Below, one piece after another: positions 43,252 through 51,829 of a stretch of 64,000 nucleotides of DNA. The position numbers and the translations under genes are program-made. This DNA is from SCN-70-22 sp046327755 (GTDB taxonomy: Bacteria > Gemmatimonadota > Gemmatimonadetes > Gemmatimonadales > Gemmatimonadaceae). The notes below the pieces were generated by a model. It was not told the origin of the DNA. It made no database searches and was given only the letters and a program-made list of their open reading frames with translations. The DNA is taken from the NCBI GenBank assembly GCA_046327755.1, contig JAXLXW010000003.1, forward strand, positions 62,001 through 126,000, in the 5' to 3' direction. Each line of letters opens with the position of its first letter. Positions within the stretch are counted from its first letter, which is position 1.

Positions 43252-45510
43252 ATGGACTCGCTCACGACTCCCCGGGCCACTGAGCCCGTGAAGACCGAGA
43301 CGCCCAAGGGCGTGGATCGCCGTGACTTCCTGCGCGTGTCGGCGATCGCCGGCGGCGGCCTCCTCCTCGGCGCCTACCTGCGGCCGGCGGAGGCGCTCGC
43401 CGGGACTGCCGCCGCGTTGCGGCCGACGGATGCCGACGACTTCCGCCCCAACGTCTTCATCCGCCTCACCCCGGATGGCAAGGTCACGATCGTCAACAAG
43501 AACCCGGAGATCGGGCAGGGGATCAAGACCATGCTCCCCATGCTCATCGCCGAGGAGCTGGACGTCGACTGGAAGAACGTGACCGTGGTGCAGGGCGACA
43601 GTGAGCCCGACAAGTACGGGCAGCAGTTCGCCGGCGGGAGCACCGCGACGCCCATGAACTGGGACGAGCACCGCCGCATCGGTGCCGCCGGACGCCAGGT
43701 GCTCCTGGCGGCCGCCGCGGCAAACTGGGGAGTGCCGGTAGCGGAGCTGACGACCTCGCCGGGCGTCGTCGAGCACAAGGCGTCGGGGCGCACGGCGCCG
43801 TACGGCGACCTGGTGAGCAAGGCGGCGACGCTGACTGCCCCCGACCTCAAGAGCGTCCCGGTCAAGAACCCCAAGGACTTCCGGATCATCGGGAAGTTCC
43901 ACAAGGGGGTCGACAACCCGAAGGTGATCACCGGCAAGCCGCTGTTTGGCATCGACGTCTCCGTTCCCGGGATGAAGTACGCCGTCTTCGAGAAGTGCCC
44001 CGTCTTCGGCGGCAAGGTGAAGTCGGCCAACCTCGATGCGATCCGGGCGATGCCGGGGATCAAGAGCGCCTTCGTGGTGGAGGGCGGGACGGCGCTGAAC
44101 GGGCTGCTGGGCGGCGTCGCGATCGTCGCCGACTCCTGGTGGTACGCGCAGAAGGCGCGTGGCGCGCTGCAGGTCGTGTGGGACGAGGGGGCGACCGCGT
44201 TGCAGGGGAGCGATACCTACGCTGCGGAAGCGGCGCGCATCGCCAAGGCCGCCCCGTTCAAGACGATGCGGAAGGATGGTGATCCCGACGCTGCGCTCGC
44301 CTCGGCGGCCAAGACGGTCTCGGCGACGTACTTCTATCCGTTCATCTCGCACGCCACGCTCGAGCCGCAGAACTGCACCGCCTCCGTCGTGGACGGCAAG
44401 GTGGAGATCTGGGCGCCGACGCAGAACCCGCAGCCCGGGCGCCAGCTCGTGGCCAAGACGTTAGGCGTGGATGAGAAGGCGATCACGATCCACATGATCC
44501 GCGCCGGCGGTGGCTTTGGGCGTCGCCTCAGCAACGACTACATGGTCGAGGCGGCGTGGATCGCCAAGGAGGCGGGCGTCCCCGTGAAGCTCGTGTGGTC
44601 GCGCGAGGATGACCTGCGCCACGACTTCTATCGGTCGGCGGGGTGGCACAACCTCACCGCCGGGGTGGATGCCGCGGGGAAGATCGTCGCCTGGAAGAAC
44701 CACTTCGTCTCGTTCGGCGAGGGGGAGCGCTTTGGTCCGAGCGCGGGGATGGCGCCCACCGAATTCCCGTCGCGCTTCATCGCCAACTTCCAGTACGATG
44801 TCACGAACATCCCGTCCGGCGTCCCCACCGGGCCGCTGCGGGCGCCGGGGAGCAACGCCCTGGCCTACGTCTTCCACTCGTTCCTCGACGAGCTGGCGGA
44901 GGCGGCGGGGAAGGATCCGGTGGAGTTCCGCCTGGCGCTGCTCGGTGACCCGCGCCTCGTGGCCAACCCGGATGGCTCGGCGGCCTACGATGCGGCGCGC
45001 ATGCGCGGCGTGCTGGAGCTGGTGGCCGAGAAGTCCAACTGGGGAAAGGTGACGCTCCCCAAGGGGACGGGGCGTGGCGTGGCGTTCCACTTCAGCCATC
45101 GCGGCTACTTCGCCGAGGTGGTGGAGGCGAGCGTCGCCGCGAACGGCGCCGTGAAGGTGAACAAGGTGTGGGTCGCCGGTGACGTCGGGAACCAGATCAT
45201 CAATCCCAGCGGGGCAGAGCAGCAGGTGCAAGGGTCGGTGCTCGACGGACTCTCCGAGGCGATGACCCAGGAGATCACCATCAAGAACGGCCGCACCGAG
45301 CAGTCGAACTTCAACCAGTACGCGCTGCTGCGCATGCGGCAGGCGCCACCGGTCGAGGTGCACTTCAAGCTCACCGACTTCTCCCCGACGGGGATGGGCG
45401 AGCCGGCGCTCCCGCCGGTGGTGCCCGCCCTGTGCAACGCGATCTATGCCGCGACGGGCAAGCGTGTGCGGTCGCTCCCGCTGTCGAAGAGCGGCTTCCG
45501 CTGGGCCTGA
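43252..45510 (+). CDS. Molybdopterin-binding subunit of an IorAB-type molybdenum hydroxylase
   Basis: A 752-residue large subunit. The N terminus carries a twin-arginine signal: RRDFLR at 23-28 then VSAIAGGGLLLGAYL, so the complex is probably exported folded. Cofactor-binding stretches include GQGIKTMLPMLIAEELDVDW, GGSTATPMNWDEHR, HATLEPQNCTA, IRAGGGFGRRLSNDYMVEA, GPLRAPGSNALAYVFHSFLDEL and TGMGEPALPPVVPALCNAIY, whose Glu is the likely catalytic base. The substrate is an unknown aldehyde or N-heterocycle. No XdhC-type maturation gene lies nearby. A 15-bp perfect hairpin follows. Confidence 0.92.
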   Translation: MDSLTTPRATEPVKTETPKGVDRRDFLRVSAIAGGGLLLGAYLRPAEALAGTAAALRPTDADDFRPNVFIRLTPDGKVTIVNKNPEIGQGIKTMLPMLIAEELDVDWKNVTVVQGDSEPDKYGQQFAGGSTATPMNWDEHRRIGAAGRQVLLAAAAANWGVPVAELTTSPGVVEHKASGRTAPYGDLVSKAATLTAPDLKSVPVKNPKDFRIIGKFHKGVDNPKVITGKPLFGIDVSVPGMKYAVFEKCPVFGGKVKSANLDAIRAMPGIKSAFVVEGGTALNGLLGGVAIVADSWWYAQKARGALQVVWDEGATALQGSDTYAAEAARIAKAAPFKTMRKDGDPDAALASAAKTVSATYFYPFISHATLEPQNCTASVVDGKVEIWAPTQNPQPGRQLVAKTLGVDEKAITIHMIRAGGGFGRRLSNDYMVEAAWIAKEAGVPVKLVWSREDDLRHDFYRSAGWHNLTAGVDAAGKIVAWKNHFVSFGEGERFGPSAGMAPTEFPSRFIANFQYDVTNIPSGVPTGPLRAPGSNALAYVFHSFLDELAEAAGKDPVEFRLALLGDPRLVANPDGSAAYDAARMRGVLELVAEKSNWGKVTLPKGTGRGVAFHFSHRGYFAEVVEASVAANGAVKVNKVWVAGDVGNQIINPSGAEQQVQGSVLDGLSEAMTQEITIKNGRTEQSNFNQYALLRMRQAPPVEVHFKLTDFSPTGMGEPALPPVVPALCNAIYAATGKRVRSLPLSKSGFRWA

Positions 45511-45539
45511 CACTCCGGCGAGCAGGACGTCGTACGTGA

Positions 45540-45575
45540 AGCACGGGGGCGACCCAGTCCGGTCGCCCCCGTGCT
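45540..45575 (+). terminator. Perfect 15-bp hairpin after the molybdenum hydroxylase operon
   Basis: AGCACGGGGGCGACC and its exact reverse complement flank a CAGTCC loop, 30 bases after the stop. The tail CGTTCC is only weakly T-rich. Confidence 0.68.
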
Positions 45576-45621
45576 CGTTCCGGCACCGCCGCTCGAATCC
45601 CCCTCGTGTGAGGCCTTCACG

Positions 45622-46083
45622 ATGCGCGCCTTCTCGCTCGCCTCCTGTCTTCTGCTCCTCGTCGCCGGTGCCCGGCTCGGCGCCCAGGAGTACCAACCGA
45701 AGCCCGGTGAGTTGCCGTCCGTGCACCTGCCGGCTCCACTGGAACGCGTCCTTCGCGAGTATGAACGCGGCTGGCGAGCGGGTGACGCGGTCCGCGTGGC
45801 CTCACTCTTCGCCGAGCAGGGGATGGCGCTTCCCAACGGGCGCCCTCCGGCGCCCGGACGCAGCGCCATCGCGGCGGCGTACGCCGGCCCCGGCGGCGAC
45901 CTTCGACTCCGTGCGCTCGCGTTTGCCACGGCGGACTCCGTCGGCTACATCATTGGGGCATATCGTTACGGCGAAGGGACGGGCGACCTCGGGAAGTTCG
46001 TCCTGGCGCTCGCGCGCCGCGGCGACGGAACATGGATGATCGCCGCCGACATCGACAACACGAACGCACCCCAAAGGCGTTAG
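45622..46083 (+). CDS. Exported NTF2-like (SnoaL/DUF4440-type) protein
   Basis: A 153-residue protein with a signal peptide (FSLASCLLLLVAGARLGAQ). The remainder looks like an NTF2/SnoaL fold: VLREYERGWRAGDAVRVASLFAEQGMALPNGRPPAPGRS at the start of the fold, then LRALAFATADSVGYIIGAYR and KFVLALARRGDGTWMIAADIDN. Such proteins are ligand-binding or catalytic cones with varied roles; no active site can be assigned. The stop sits in a GTTAGGC heptamer. A second protein of the same general fold begins 27 bases later, so they may be co-expressed. Confidence 0.75.
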   Translation: MRAFSLASCLLLLVAGARLGAQEYQPKPGELPSVHLPAPLERVLREYERGWRAGDAVRVASLFAEQGMALPNGRPPAPGRSAIAAAYAGPGGDLRLRALAFATADSVGYIIGAYRYGEGTGDLGKFVLALARRGDGTWMIAADIDNTNAPQRR

Positions 46084-46110
46084 GCACTCCCTTTCCTCTC
46101 CGGTCGTCCC

Positions 46111-46581
46111 ATGTCCATCGTGTCGAAGCCTGCCCGCTCCGTCGCGCGGTTCGGATCGCTTGCCGCGGCCGCCGTCGCCACCCTCGTGATGGCTCCGTCG
46201 GTCGCGCGCGCGCAATCGGCCGCCGAGCAGCGCCTGTTGCGCCTGACGGAAGCACGCGTCAACGCCGACTTCACCGCCAATCGCGCCGCGCTCGACTCGT
46301 TGCTCGCCGCCGACCTGACCTACGCGCGCTCCAGTGGTGCCTTCGACGACAAGGCCACCGTCCTGGCCGAGGTGGGGCCAGGGGGGCCGTATTCGCTCGA
46401 CTACCTCACCCCCGATTCGCTTCGTGCGCGCGCCTATGGCTCGACCGGGGTGGTGACGGGGATCCTGCGCGTGAAGCTCAAGGCGCAGGCGGCGCCGTAT
46501 CGCATTCGGTTCACCGACGTGTGGGTCGAGCGCGGCGGGCGGTGGCAGCTCGTCGCATTCCAGGCCACGCGCCTCCCCTGA
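46111..46581 (+). CDS. Exported NTF2-like (DUF4440-type) protein
   Basis: A 156-residue protein with a signal peptide (LAAAAVATLVMAPSVARAQS). The fold signature is clear in EQRLLRLTEARVNADFTANR, DLTYARSSGAFDDKATVLAEV and RIRFTDVWVERGGRWQLVAFQ, matching DUF4440/NTF2-like proteins. A function cannot be assigned. It follows another exported NTF2-like protein on the same strand but the two share little direct identity, so they are probably old paralogues or independent. Confidence 0.78.
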   Translation: MSIVSKPARSVARFGSLAAAAVATLVMAPSVARAQSAAEQRLLRLTEARVNADFTANRAALDSLLAADLTYARSSGAFDDKATVLAEVGPGGPYSLDYLTPDSLRARAYGSTGVVTGILRVKLKAQAAPYRIRFTDVWVERGGRWQLVAFQATRLP

Positions 46582-46696
46582 GGGGACACCGCGCGGCGCG
46601 CCATCCTGTCAGGGGGGGACTGACGGCGGCGGCGCGCTGCGCCGACTGACAGCCACTTGACCCGTCTCTAGGCTGGCAAGAGGGGAAGGAGGCAGC

Positions 46697-47527
46697 ATGC
46701 GCAGGCCTTCCAACGACGGAGTGCCGGAGATGCCGGGGGCGGCCACGCTTCCCGGCGCGACGGGCGGAGCGCGAGAGCGCGACGTCACGGACTCCTCGGT
46801 TGTGACCCGCGAGCCGGCACCGCGCCTTGCGATCTTCCGGGCGCGCGCCCTGGCCAAGACCTACCGCATGGGCGACGTGGACGTGAAGGCGCTGCAGGGC
46901 GTCGATCTCGACCTCTTCGCCGGCGAGTTCGTCGTCATCCTGGGACCATCCGGAAGCGGCAAGTCGACGCTGCTCAACATCCTCGGCGGGCTCGACGCGC
47001 CGACCAGCGGCGACGTGCGCTTTCGTGACCACGACCTCGTCGCGGCCGATGAGGGAGAACTCACGCGCTATCGACGCGAGCACGTCGGCTTCGTCTTCCA
47101 GTTCTACAACCTCATCCCGAGCCTCACGGCGCGCGAAAACGTCGCGCTCGTGACGGAGATCGCCGAGCACCCGATGACGGCGGAGGAGGCGCTGGCACGC
47201 GTCGGGCTCACGGAGCGCCTGGACCACTTTCCGTCGCAGCTGTCTGGTGGTGAGCAGCAGCGGGTCGCCATCGCCCGCGCCCTCGCCAAGCGCCCCGATG
47301 TCCTGTTGTGCGACGAGCCAACCGGCGCACTGGACGCGGAGACCGGCGTCGTCGTCCTCGAGGCACTCGCCGACATCAATCGTGAGCTGGGGACCACGAC
47401 GGTGGTCATCACGCATAACGCGACCATCGCGCAGATGGCGCATCGCGTGCTGCGCATGCGAAGCGGACGCATCGTGGAGGAAGTCGTGAACGTGCGGCAG
47501 GTGGCGCCGCGCGAGCTGGAGTGGTGA
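46697..47527 (+). CDS. ABC transporter ATP-binding protein (LolD/MacB/DevA type)
   Basis: A 276-residue ATPase. Walker A is GPSGSGKST, the Q-loop lies in FVFQFYNLIPSLTARENV, the signature is LSGGEQQRVAIARAL, Walker B is VLLCDEPTGALD, and the switch His is in VVITHNATIA. About 45 residues of low-complexity sequence precede the domain, so the true start may be further in. It is followed 2 bases later by an FtsX-type permease and then an HlyD-type adaptor, an arrangement typical of DevBCA or MacAB-like exporters that work on lipids, lipoproteins or small molecules. Confidence 0.9.
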   Translation: MRRPSNDGVPEMPGAATLPGATGGARERDVTDSSVVTREPAPRLAIFRARALAKTYRMGDVDVKALQGVDLDLFAGEFVVILGPSGSGKSTLLNILGGLDAPTSGDVRFRDHDLVAADEGELTRYRREHVGFVFQFYNLIPSLTARENVALVTEIAEHPMTAEEALARVGLTERLDHFPSQLSGGEQQRVAIARALAKRPDVLLCDEPTGALDAETGVVVLEALADINRELGTTTVVITHNATIAQMAHRVLRMRSGRIVEEVVNVRQVAPRELEW

Positions 47528-47529
47528 CC

Positions 47530-49893
47530 ATGCCTGCGCTCACCCGCAAGCTGATGCGCGACGCCTGGCACTATCGCGGGCAGATGGGCGCCATCGCCGC
47601 CGTGGTGGCCTGCGGGATCGCCACCTTCGTCTCGCTGCGCAGCATGCACGGGCACCTGCGTCAGTCCCGTGACGCCTACTACGCCTCGTCGCGGTTCGCC
47701 GATGTCTTCGTGTCCCTGCGGCGAGCGCCCATGCAGGCCGTCGAGCGGGTGCGCGCCATCCGCGGCGTGGCCGCGGTGGACGCGCGCGTCGTCATGGAAG
47801 TCGTGGCCGACGTCCCGCGCCTCGCGGAGCCGGCCGTGGTGCGGCTCGTGTCGATTCCCGTGCCGCGCACCACGGCGCTCAACGAAGTGCACCTGGCGGC
47901 TGGTCGCTGGCCCGAGGCGTCCCGCGACGACGAGGTGATCGCCTCGCGCGCCTTTGCGTCTGCGAATGCGCTCGCGCTCGGCGACTCGGTGGGTGTCGTC
48001 CTCAATGGACGGTGGCGCTGGTTGCGCATTGTTGGTGTCGGCGTGTCGCCCGAGTACGTCTACGAGATCGCCAGTGGCGGGCTCTTTCCGGACAATCGGC
48101 GCTTCGGCGTCCTCTGGATGGCGCAGGCGGCGCTGGCCGCTCCGTTCGACCTCGTCGGTGCATTCAACGACCTCACCCTCGCGCTGGCACCAGAGGTACC
48201 GGTCGCGCCCGTGCTCGAGGCGGTCGACACGCTGCTCGCGACGTACGGCACCGGGGGGGCCTACGCACGCGTCGACCAGGTCTCGTCGCAGTTCCTCGAT
48301 GGCGAGATCGACGAGACGCAGGTGACGAGCATCATCCTCCCCGCGATCTTCCTCGCCGTCACCGCCTTCCTCCTGCACGTGGTCCTCTCGCGACTCGTCA
48401 GCATGCAGCGCGAGCAGATTGCCACGCTCAAGGCCTTCGGCTTCTCGAACGCGGCGGTGGCGCGGCACTATCTCCTGCTGGCGATGGTCCCCGTGCTGGT
48501 CGGGGTCGTGGGCGGGGCGCTGTTCGGCCTCTGGTTCGCCGGGCGGCTCGCGCTCGTCTACGCGAAATTCTACCAGTTCCCGTCGGCCGCCTTCACCCCG
48601 GACTGGTCGATCGTCCTTGCGGCCGTGGCGATCGGCGTCGTGTCCGGCGTGCTCGGCGCGTTAGGCGCCGTGCTGCACGGTGTCGCACTCCCGCCGGCTG
48701 AGGCCATGCGTCCCGAGGCGCCGACGCGCTTCCGCCGTGGGACGCTCGAACGGGCCCTGTCGTGGGTCACCTCGTCGCCGCGGCACTTCGTGGTGGCGCG
48801 CAACCTCGAGCGGCGCCCGGCCAGGACGCTGCTGTCGGTCGCTGGACTCGCCCTCGCAGGTGGCCTGGTGATCGCCACGCAGGGGCTCTTCGACTCGGTC
48901 GACTACATCAAGCTGCAGCAGTTCCACGTGGTCGACCGGGGCGACGTGACGGTCACCTTCCGGGAGTCGCTGCGCGAGGAGAGCGTGCGCGAGGTGGCAC
49001 GCGCGGTGGGCGTGCAGGAGGCGGAGGGCTTTCGCGTGGTGCCGGCGCGCGTGCGACACCACGAGCGCAGCTATCGCACGGCCGTGTTCGCGTATCCGCC
49101 GAATGGCGCGCTCCGGCGCGTCGTCGACATCGACGGGACCATCCGCCACGTGCCGGGCGAGGGGATCTTCCTCTCCTCGGCGCTCGCCCAGAAGATCGGC
49201 GCGCGCCGTGGCGATGAGGTGCAGCTGGAGTTCATGGAAGGCGAGCGGCGCGTCGTCCGCGCGGTGGTCTCAGGGACCAACGAGGATATGCTGGGAACCG
49301 CGGCGTACATGGCGCCCGACGCTCTGCAGCGCCTCGAGGGCGGGGCGCCCGTCTACTCCGGGGTCGTCCTGCGCGCCGATCCGCGACGCATCGACACGCT
49401 GTATCGCGAGCTCAAGGCGATGCCGGTCGTCAGCGGCGTCGCGGTGCGGAGCGCAATGCTCGGCAGCTTCGAACGCACCATCGCCGAGAGCTTCTCGATC
49501 TCACTCGCCTTCACCCTCGGTTTCGCCTGCGTCATCGCTGCCGGCATCGTCTACAACGGGGCGCGCGTCGCCCTGTCCGAGCGCGGCCGGGAGATGGCGT
49601 CGCTGCGCATCCTGGGCTTCACCCGCGGTGAGGTCAGCGGGATGCTCATGGGCGAGCAGGCCTCCCTCACGGTGGCATCGTTTCCTGTGGCCTTTGCGGT
49701 CGCCTACCTGCTCACGTGGCTGATCGCCGTACGATTCGAGTCGGCACTCTTTCGCATTCCTGTCGTGGCGCGCCCCGCGACGTACCTTTTCGGCGCGGTC
49801 GTCATTGCGATCGCCGCCGCGCTGTCGGCGGTCGCGGTGCGACGGCGTGTGGATCGCCTCGACCTCGTGGCGGTCCTGAAGACCAGGGAGTGA
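47530..49893 (+). CDS. FtsX-like ABC permease (DevC/MacB-type, duplicated)
   Basis: A 787-residue permease. One transmembrane segment near the N terminus (MGAIAAVVACGIATFVSLRS) is followed by a periplasmic domain, a three-helix FtsX block (about 265-395), then a second N-terminal-like helix (TLLSVAGLALAGGLVIATQG), a second periplasmic domain and a C-terminal FtsX block (SLAFTLGFACVIAAGIVYNG, VASFPVAFAVAYLLTWLIAV, PATYLFGAVVIAIAAALSAV). The doubled layout suggests a single polypeptide does the work of a permease dimer. The ATG at 47530 is chosen; a GTG at 47521 overlaps the ATPase stop. Confidence 0.88.
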   Translation: MPALTRKLMRDAWHYRGQMGAIAAVVACGIATFVSLRSMHGHLRQSRDAYYASSRFADVFVSLRRAPMQAVERVRAIRGVAAVDARVVMEVVADVPRLAEPAVVRLVSIPVPRTTALNEVHLAAGRWPEASRDDEVIASRAFASANALALGDSVGVVLNGRWRWLRIVGVGVSPEYVYEIASGGLFPDNRRFGVLWMAQAALAAPFDLVGAFNDLTLALAPEVPVAPVLEAVDTLLATYGTGGAYARVDQVSSQFLDGEIDETQVTSIILPAIFLAVTAFLLHVVLSRLVSMQREQIATLKAFGFSNAAVARHYLLLAMVPVLVGVVGGALFGLWFAGRLALVYAKFYQFPSAAFTPDWSIVLAAVAIGVVSGVLGALGAVLHGVALPPAEAMRPEAPTRFRRGTLERALSWVTSSPRHFVVARNLERRPARTLLSVAGLALAGGLVIATQGLFDSVDYIKLQQFHVVDRGDVTVTFRESLREESVREVARAVGVQEAEGFRVVPARVRHHERSYRTAVFAYPPNGALRRVVDIDGTIRHVPGEGIFLSSALAQKIGARRGDEVQLEFMEGERRVVRAVVSGTNEDMLGTAAYMAPDALQRLEGGAPVYSGVVLRADPRRIDTLYRELKAMPVVSGVAVRSAMLGSFERTIAESFSISLAFTLGFACVIAAGIVYNGARVALSERGREMASLRILGFTRGEVSGMLMGEQASLTVASFPVAFAVAYLLTWLIAVRFESALFRIPVVARPATYLFGAVVIAIAAALSAVAVRRRVDRLDLVAVLKTRE

Positions 49894-49897
49894 CGCC

Positions 49898-51070
49898 ATG
49901 CCCATGACGCGCGCGCGCATGCTGTGGATCGGTGGAGCCCTCGTGGTGCTGGCGGCCGTCGCGTGGCGCACGCGCCCCACGCCGCTCGATGTCGAGACCG
50001 TCCCGGCCACGATCGGATCGCTTCGCGTAACGCTGGAGGAGGACGGGCGTACCCGCGTGCGCGATCACGTGGAGATCGCAGCACCAGTCACCGGGCGCGT
50101 CGACGAGAATCGCCTCGTCCCCGGTGATTCGGTCGCCGCCCGCGGGATCGTGGCGACCATGCACCCGGCGCCGCTGGATGCGCGGGCGCGCGCCGAAGGC
50201 GCGGCACTCATCGCCCAGGCCGAGAGTCGCACGCGTGAGGCACGCTCGCAGGCCATGCAGGTGCAACTGGCGCTGGACGAGGCGCGCCGCGACCGGGCGC
50301 GCGCGGAGCGCCTGGCGACCGAAGGCGCCGTCTCGGACCGCCAGCGGGAGGAGGCCGGACGGCTCGTCATGGACCGTGAACGGGAACTGGACGTCGCCAC
50401 AGCGCGCGTGAATGCGGCGCGAGAAGGGGAGCGCGCGGCCCGCGCCGCGCTGCTCGGTGCCGATCCCTCGTCAGGCGGTACGAGCCTCGTGCGCGTCCAA
50501 TCGCCCATTCGCGGACGTGTGCTGCGCGTGTTCGAGGCGCACGACCGGGTCGTGATGGCGGGAACACCGCTGGTCGAGGTCGGGGACCCGGCGAGCCTCG
50601 AGGTCGTGAGCGACATCCTTTCGCGCGACGCGTCGAAGGTCGCCCTCGGCATGACCATGGAAGTACGGGGCGCGGGGCGTGCCCCGATGATCGCACGCGT
50701 TGCACGCATCGAGCCGGCGGCCTTCACCAAGCGCTCGGCCCTCGGCGTCGATGAACAACGCGTCAACGTGATCGGGCGGTTCGATCAGGCGGTATCGGGG
50801 CTGGGGGATGCCTTCGAGGTCGACGTCAGCATCATCCTGTGGGAGGGTGATCGCGTGCTGCGCGTGCCATCGTCGGCGCTCGTCCCGCTCGACTCCGGCT
50901 GGGCGGTGCTCTCGCTGGTGGACGGGCGCGCGCGGCGTCGCGCGGTGCAGATCGGCCGACGCGGCGGACGCGACGTGGAGGTCACCGGCGGGCTGTCCCC
51001 CGGGGCGCTGGTGATCGTGCGCCCCGATGAGCGCATCGTCGACGGGAGCCGCGTACGTCCGGCGAAGTGA
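49898..51070 (+). CDS. HlyD-family periplasmic adaptor of the ABC exporter
   Basis: A 390-residue membrane-fusion protein. It has an N-terminal anchor (MLWIGGALVVLAAVAW), a lipoyl half (VEIAAPVTGRVDENRLVPGDSVAARGIVATM), a long coiled-coil hairpin rich in Ala/Arg/Glu (about 95-185), the second lipoyl half (VRVQSPIRGRVLRVFEAHDRV) and a barrel domain. It should bridge the upstream permease to an outer-membrane channel. No TolC-like gene is adjacent. It starts 4 bases after the permease stop. Its end lies only 9 bases from the convergent amino-acid transporter operon, with no hairpin between. Confidence 0.88.
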   Translation: MPMTRARMLWIGGALVVLAAVAWRTRPTPLDVETVPATIGSLRVTLEEDGRTRVRDHVEIAAPVTGRVDENRLVPGDSVAARGIVATMHPAPLDARARAEGAALIAQAESRTREARSQAMQVQLALDEARRDRARAERLATEGAVSDRQREEAGRLVMDRERELDVATARVNAAREGERAARAALLGADPSSGGTSLVRVQSPIRGRVLRVFEAHDRVVMAGTPLVEVGDPASLEVVSDILSRDASKVALGMTMEVRGAGRAPMIARVARIEPAAFTKRSALGVDEQRVNVIGRFDQAVSGLGDAFEVDVSIILWEGDRVLRVPSSALVPLDSGWAVLSLVDGRARRRAVQIGRRGGRDVEVTGGLSPGALVIVRPDERIVDGSRVRPAK

Positions 51071-51079
51071 GGCAGGGCG

Positions 51080-51829
51080 TCAGTCGTCCAGCCCGGCGCT
51101 CAGGAGCTCGCGCGTCGCCACGTGCTGCGGGCGTGTGAGTACGGCGTCTGCCGCGCCACACTCGACCAGCATCCCCTTCGACAGCACCGCGACGCGATCG
51201 GCATGGCTGCGCGCGAAGTCGACATCGTGCGTCGAGATCAGGAGGGAGCGCCCGGTCGCGGCCAGTGCCCGCAGCGTCTCGCCTAACGACCCGCGACGCG
51301 CCGGGTCCAGCGCCGACGTCGGCTCGTCCATCAGGAGGAGGAGGGGGTCCGGGGCCAGGGCACGTGCGATCGCCACGCGCTGCGCCTCGCCCCCCGACAG
51401 TTCGCGCGGGAGCGCGGCGCCCCGGTGCGACACGCCTAACGTCTCCAGCAGGGAGCGCGCGACCTCGTCCGCGCGTGTGCGTGTCCACCCCAGCGCGTGC
51501 ACGGGGGCGAGGCTGATGTTCTCCATCACGGTGAGGTGCTCGAACAGTGCATGGGCCTGGAAGACCATGCCGACGGTGCGGCGCAGTGGCCGAAGGGCCG
51601 GCTCGGCGGGGAGCACGCCCGCCCGCAGCGTCACGTCCCCGACGCGAATGGTGCCCGCCGTGAACGGCTGCAGCGCGGCGACGGAGCGCAGCACCGTCGA
51701 CTTGCCCGCCCCTGACACGCCCATCAGGGCGCAGATCTCCCCGGGAGCGACGTCCAGGTCCACGCCGCGCAGGATCTCGCGATCGCCGCGCGTCGTGCAC
51801 AGTCCGCGGACTTCGAGCGCCGCGCTCAT
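51080..51829 (-). CDS. Polar amino-acid ABC transporter ATP-binding protein (GlnQ-like)
   Basis: A 249-residue ATPase of the GlnQ/HisP group. Walker A is GVSGAGKST, the Q-loop is in GMVFQAHALFEHLTVMENI, the signature is LSGGEAQRVAIARAL, Walker B is LLLLMDEPTSALD, and the switch His is in LLISTHDVDFARSHADR. The ATG at 51829 overlaps the stop of the upstream binding-protein/permease gene in an ATGA arrangement, so the two are translationally coupled. Together they form a complete amino-acid importer made from two polypeptides. Confidence 0.9.
   Translation of the reverse strand: MSAALEVRGLCTTRGDREILRGVDLDVAPGEICALMGVSGAGKSTVLRSVAALQPFTAGTIRVGDVTLRAGVLPAEPALRPLRRTVGMVFQAHALFEHLTVMENISLAPVHALGWTRTRADEVARSLLETLGVSHRGAALPRELSGGEAQRVAIARALAPDPLLLLMDEPTSALDPARRGSLGETLRALAATGRSLLISTHDVDFARSHADRVAVLSKGMLVECGAADAVLTRPQHVATRELLSAGLDD

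Noticed and set aside
40386..44352. Two minus-strand open frames of about 700 codons opposite recQ and the iorAB-type genes
   Set aside because: Both are shadows of clear plus-strand genes with low-complexity, Arg/Gly/His-rich translations.
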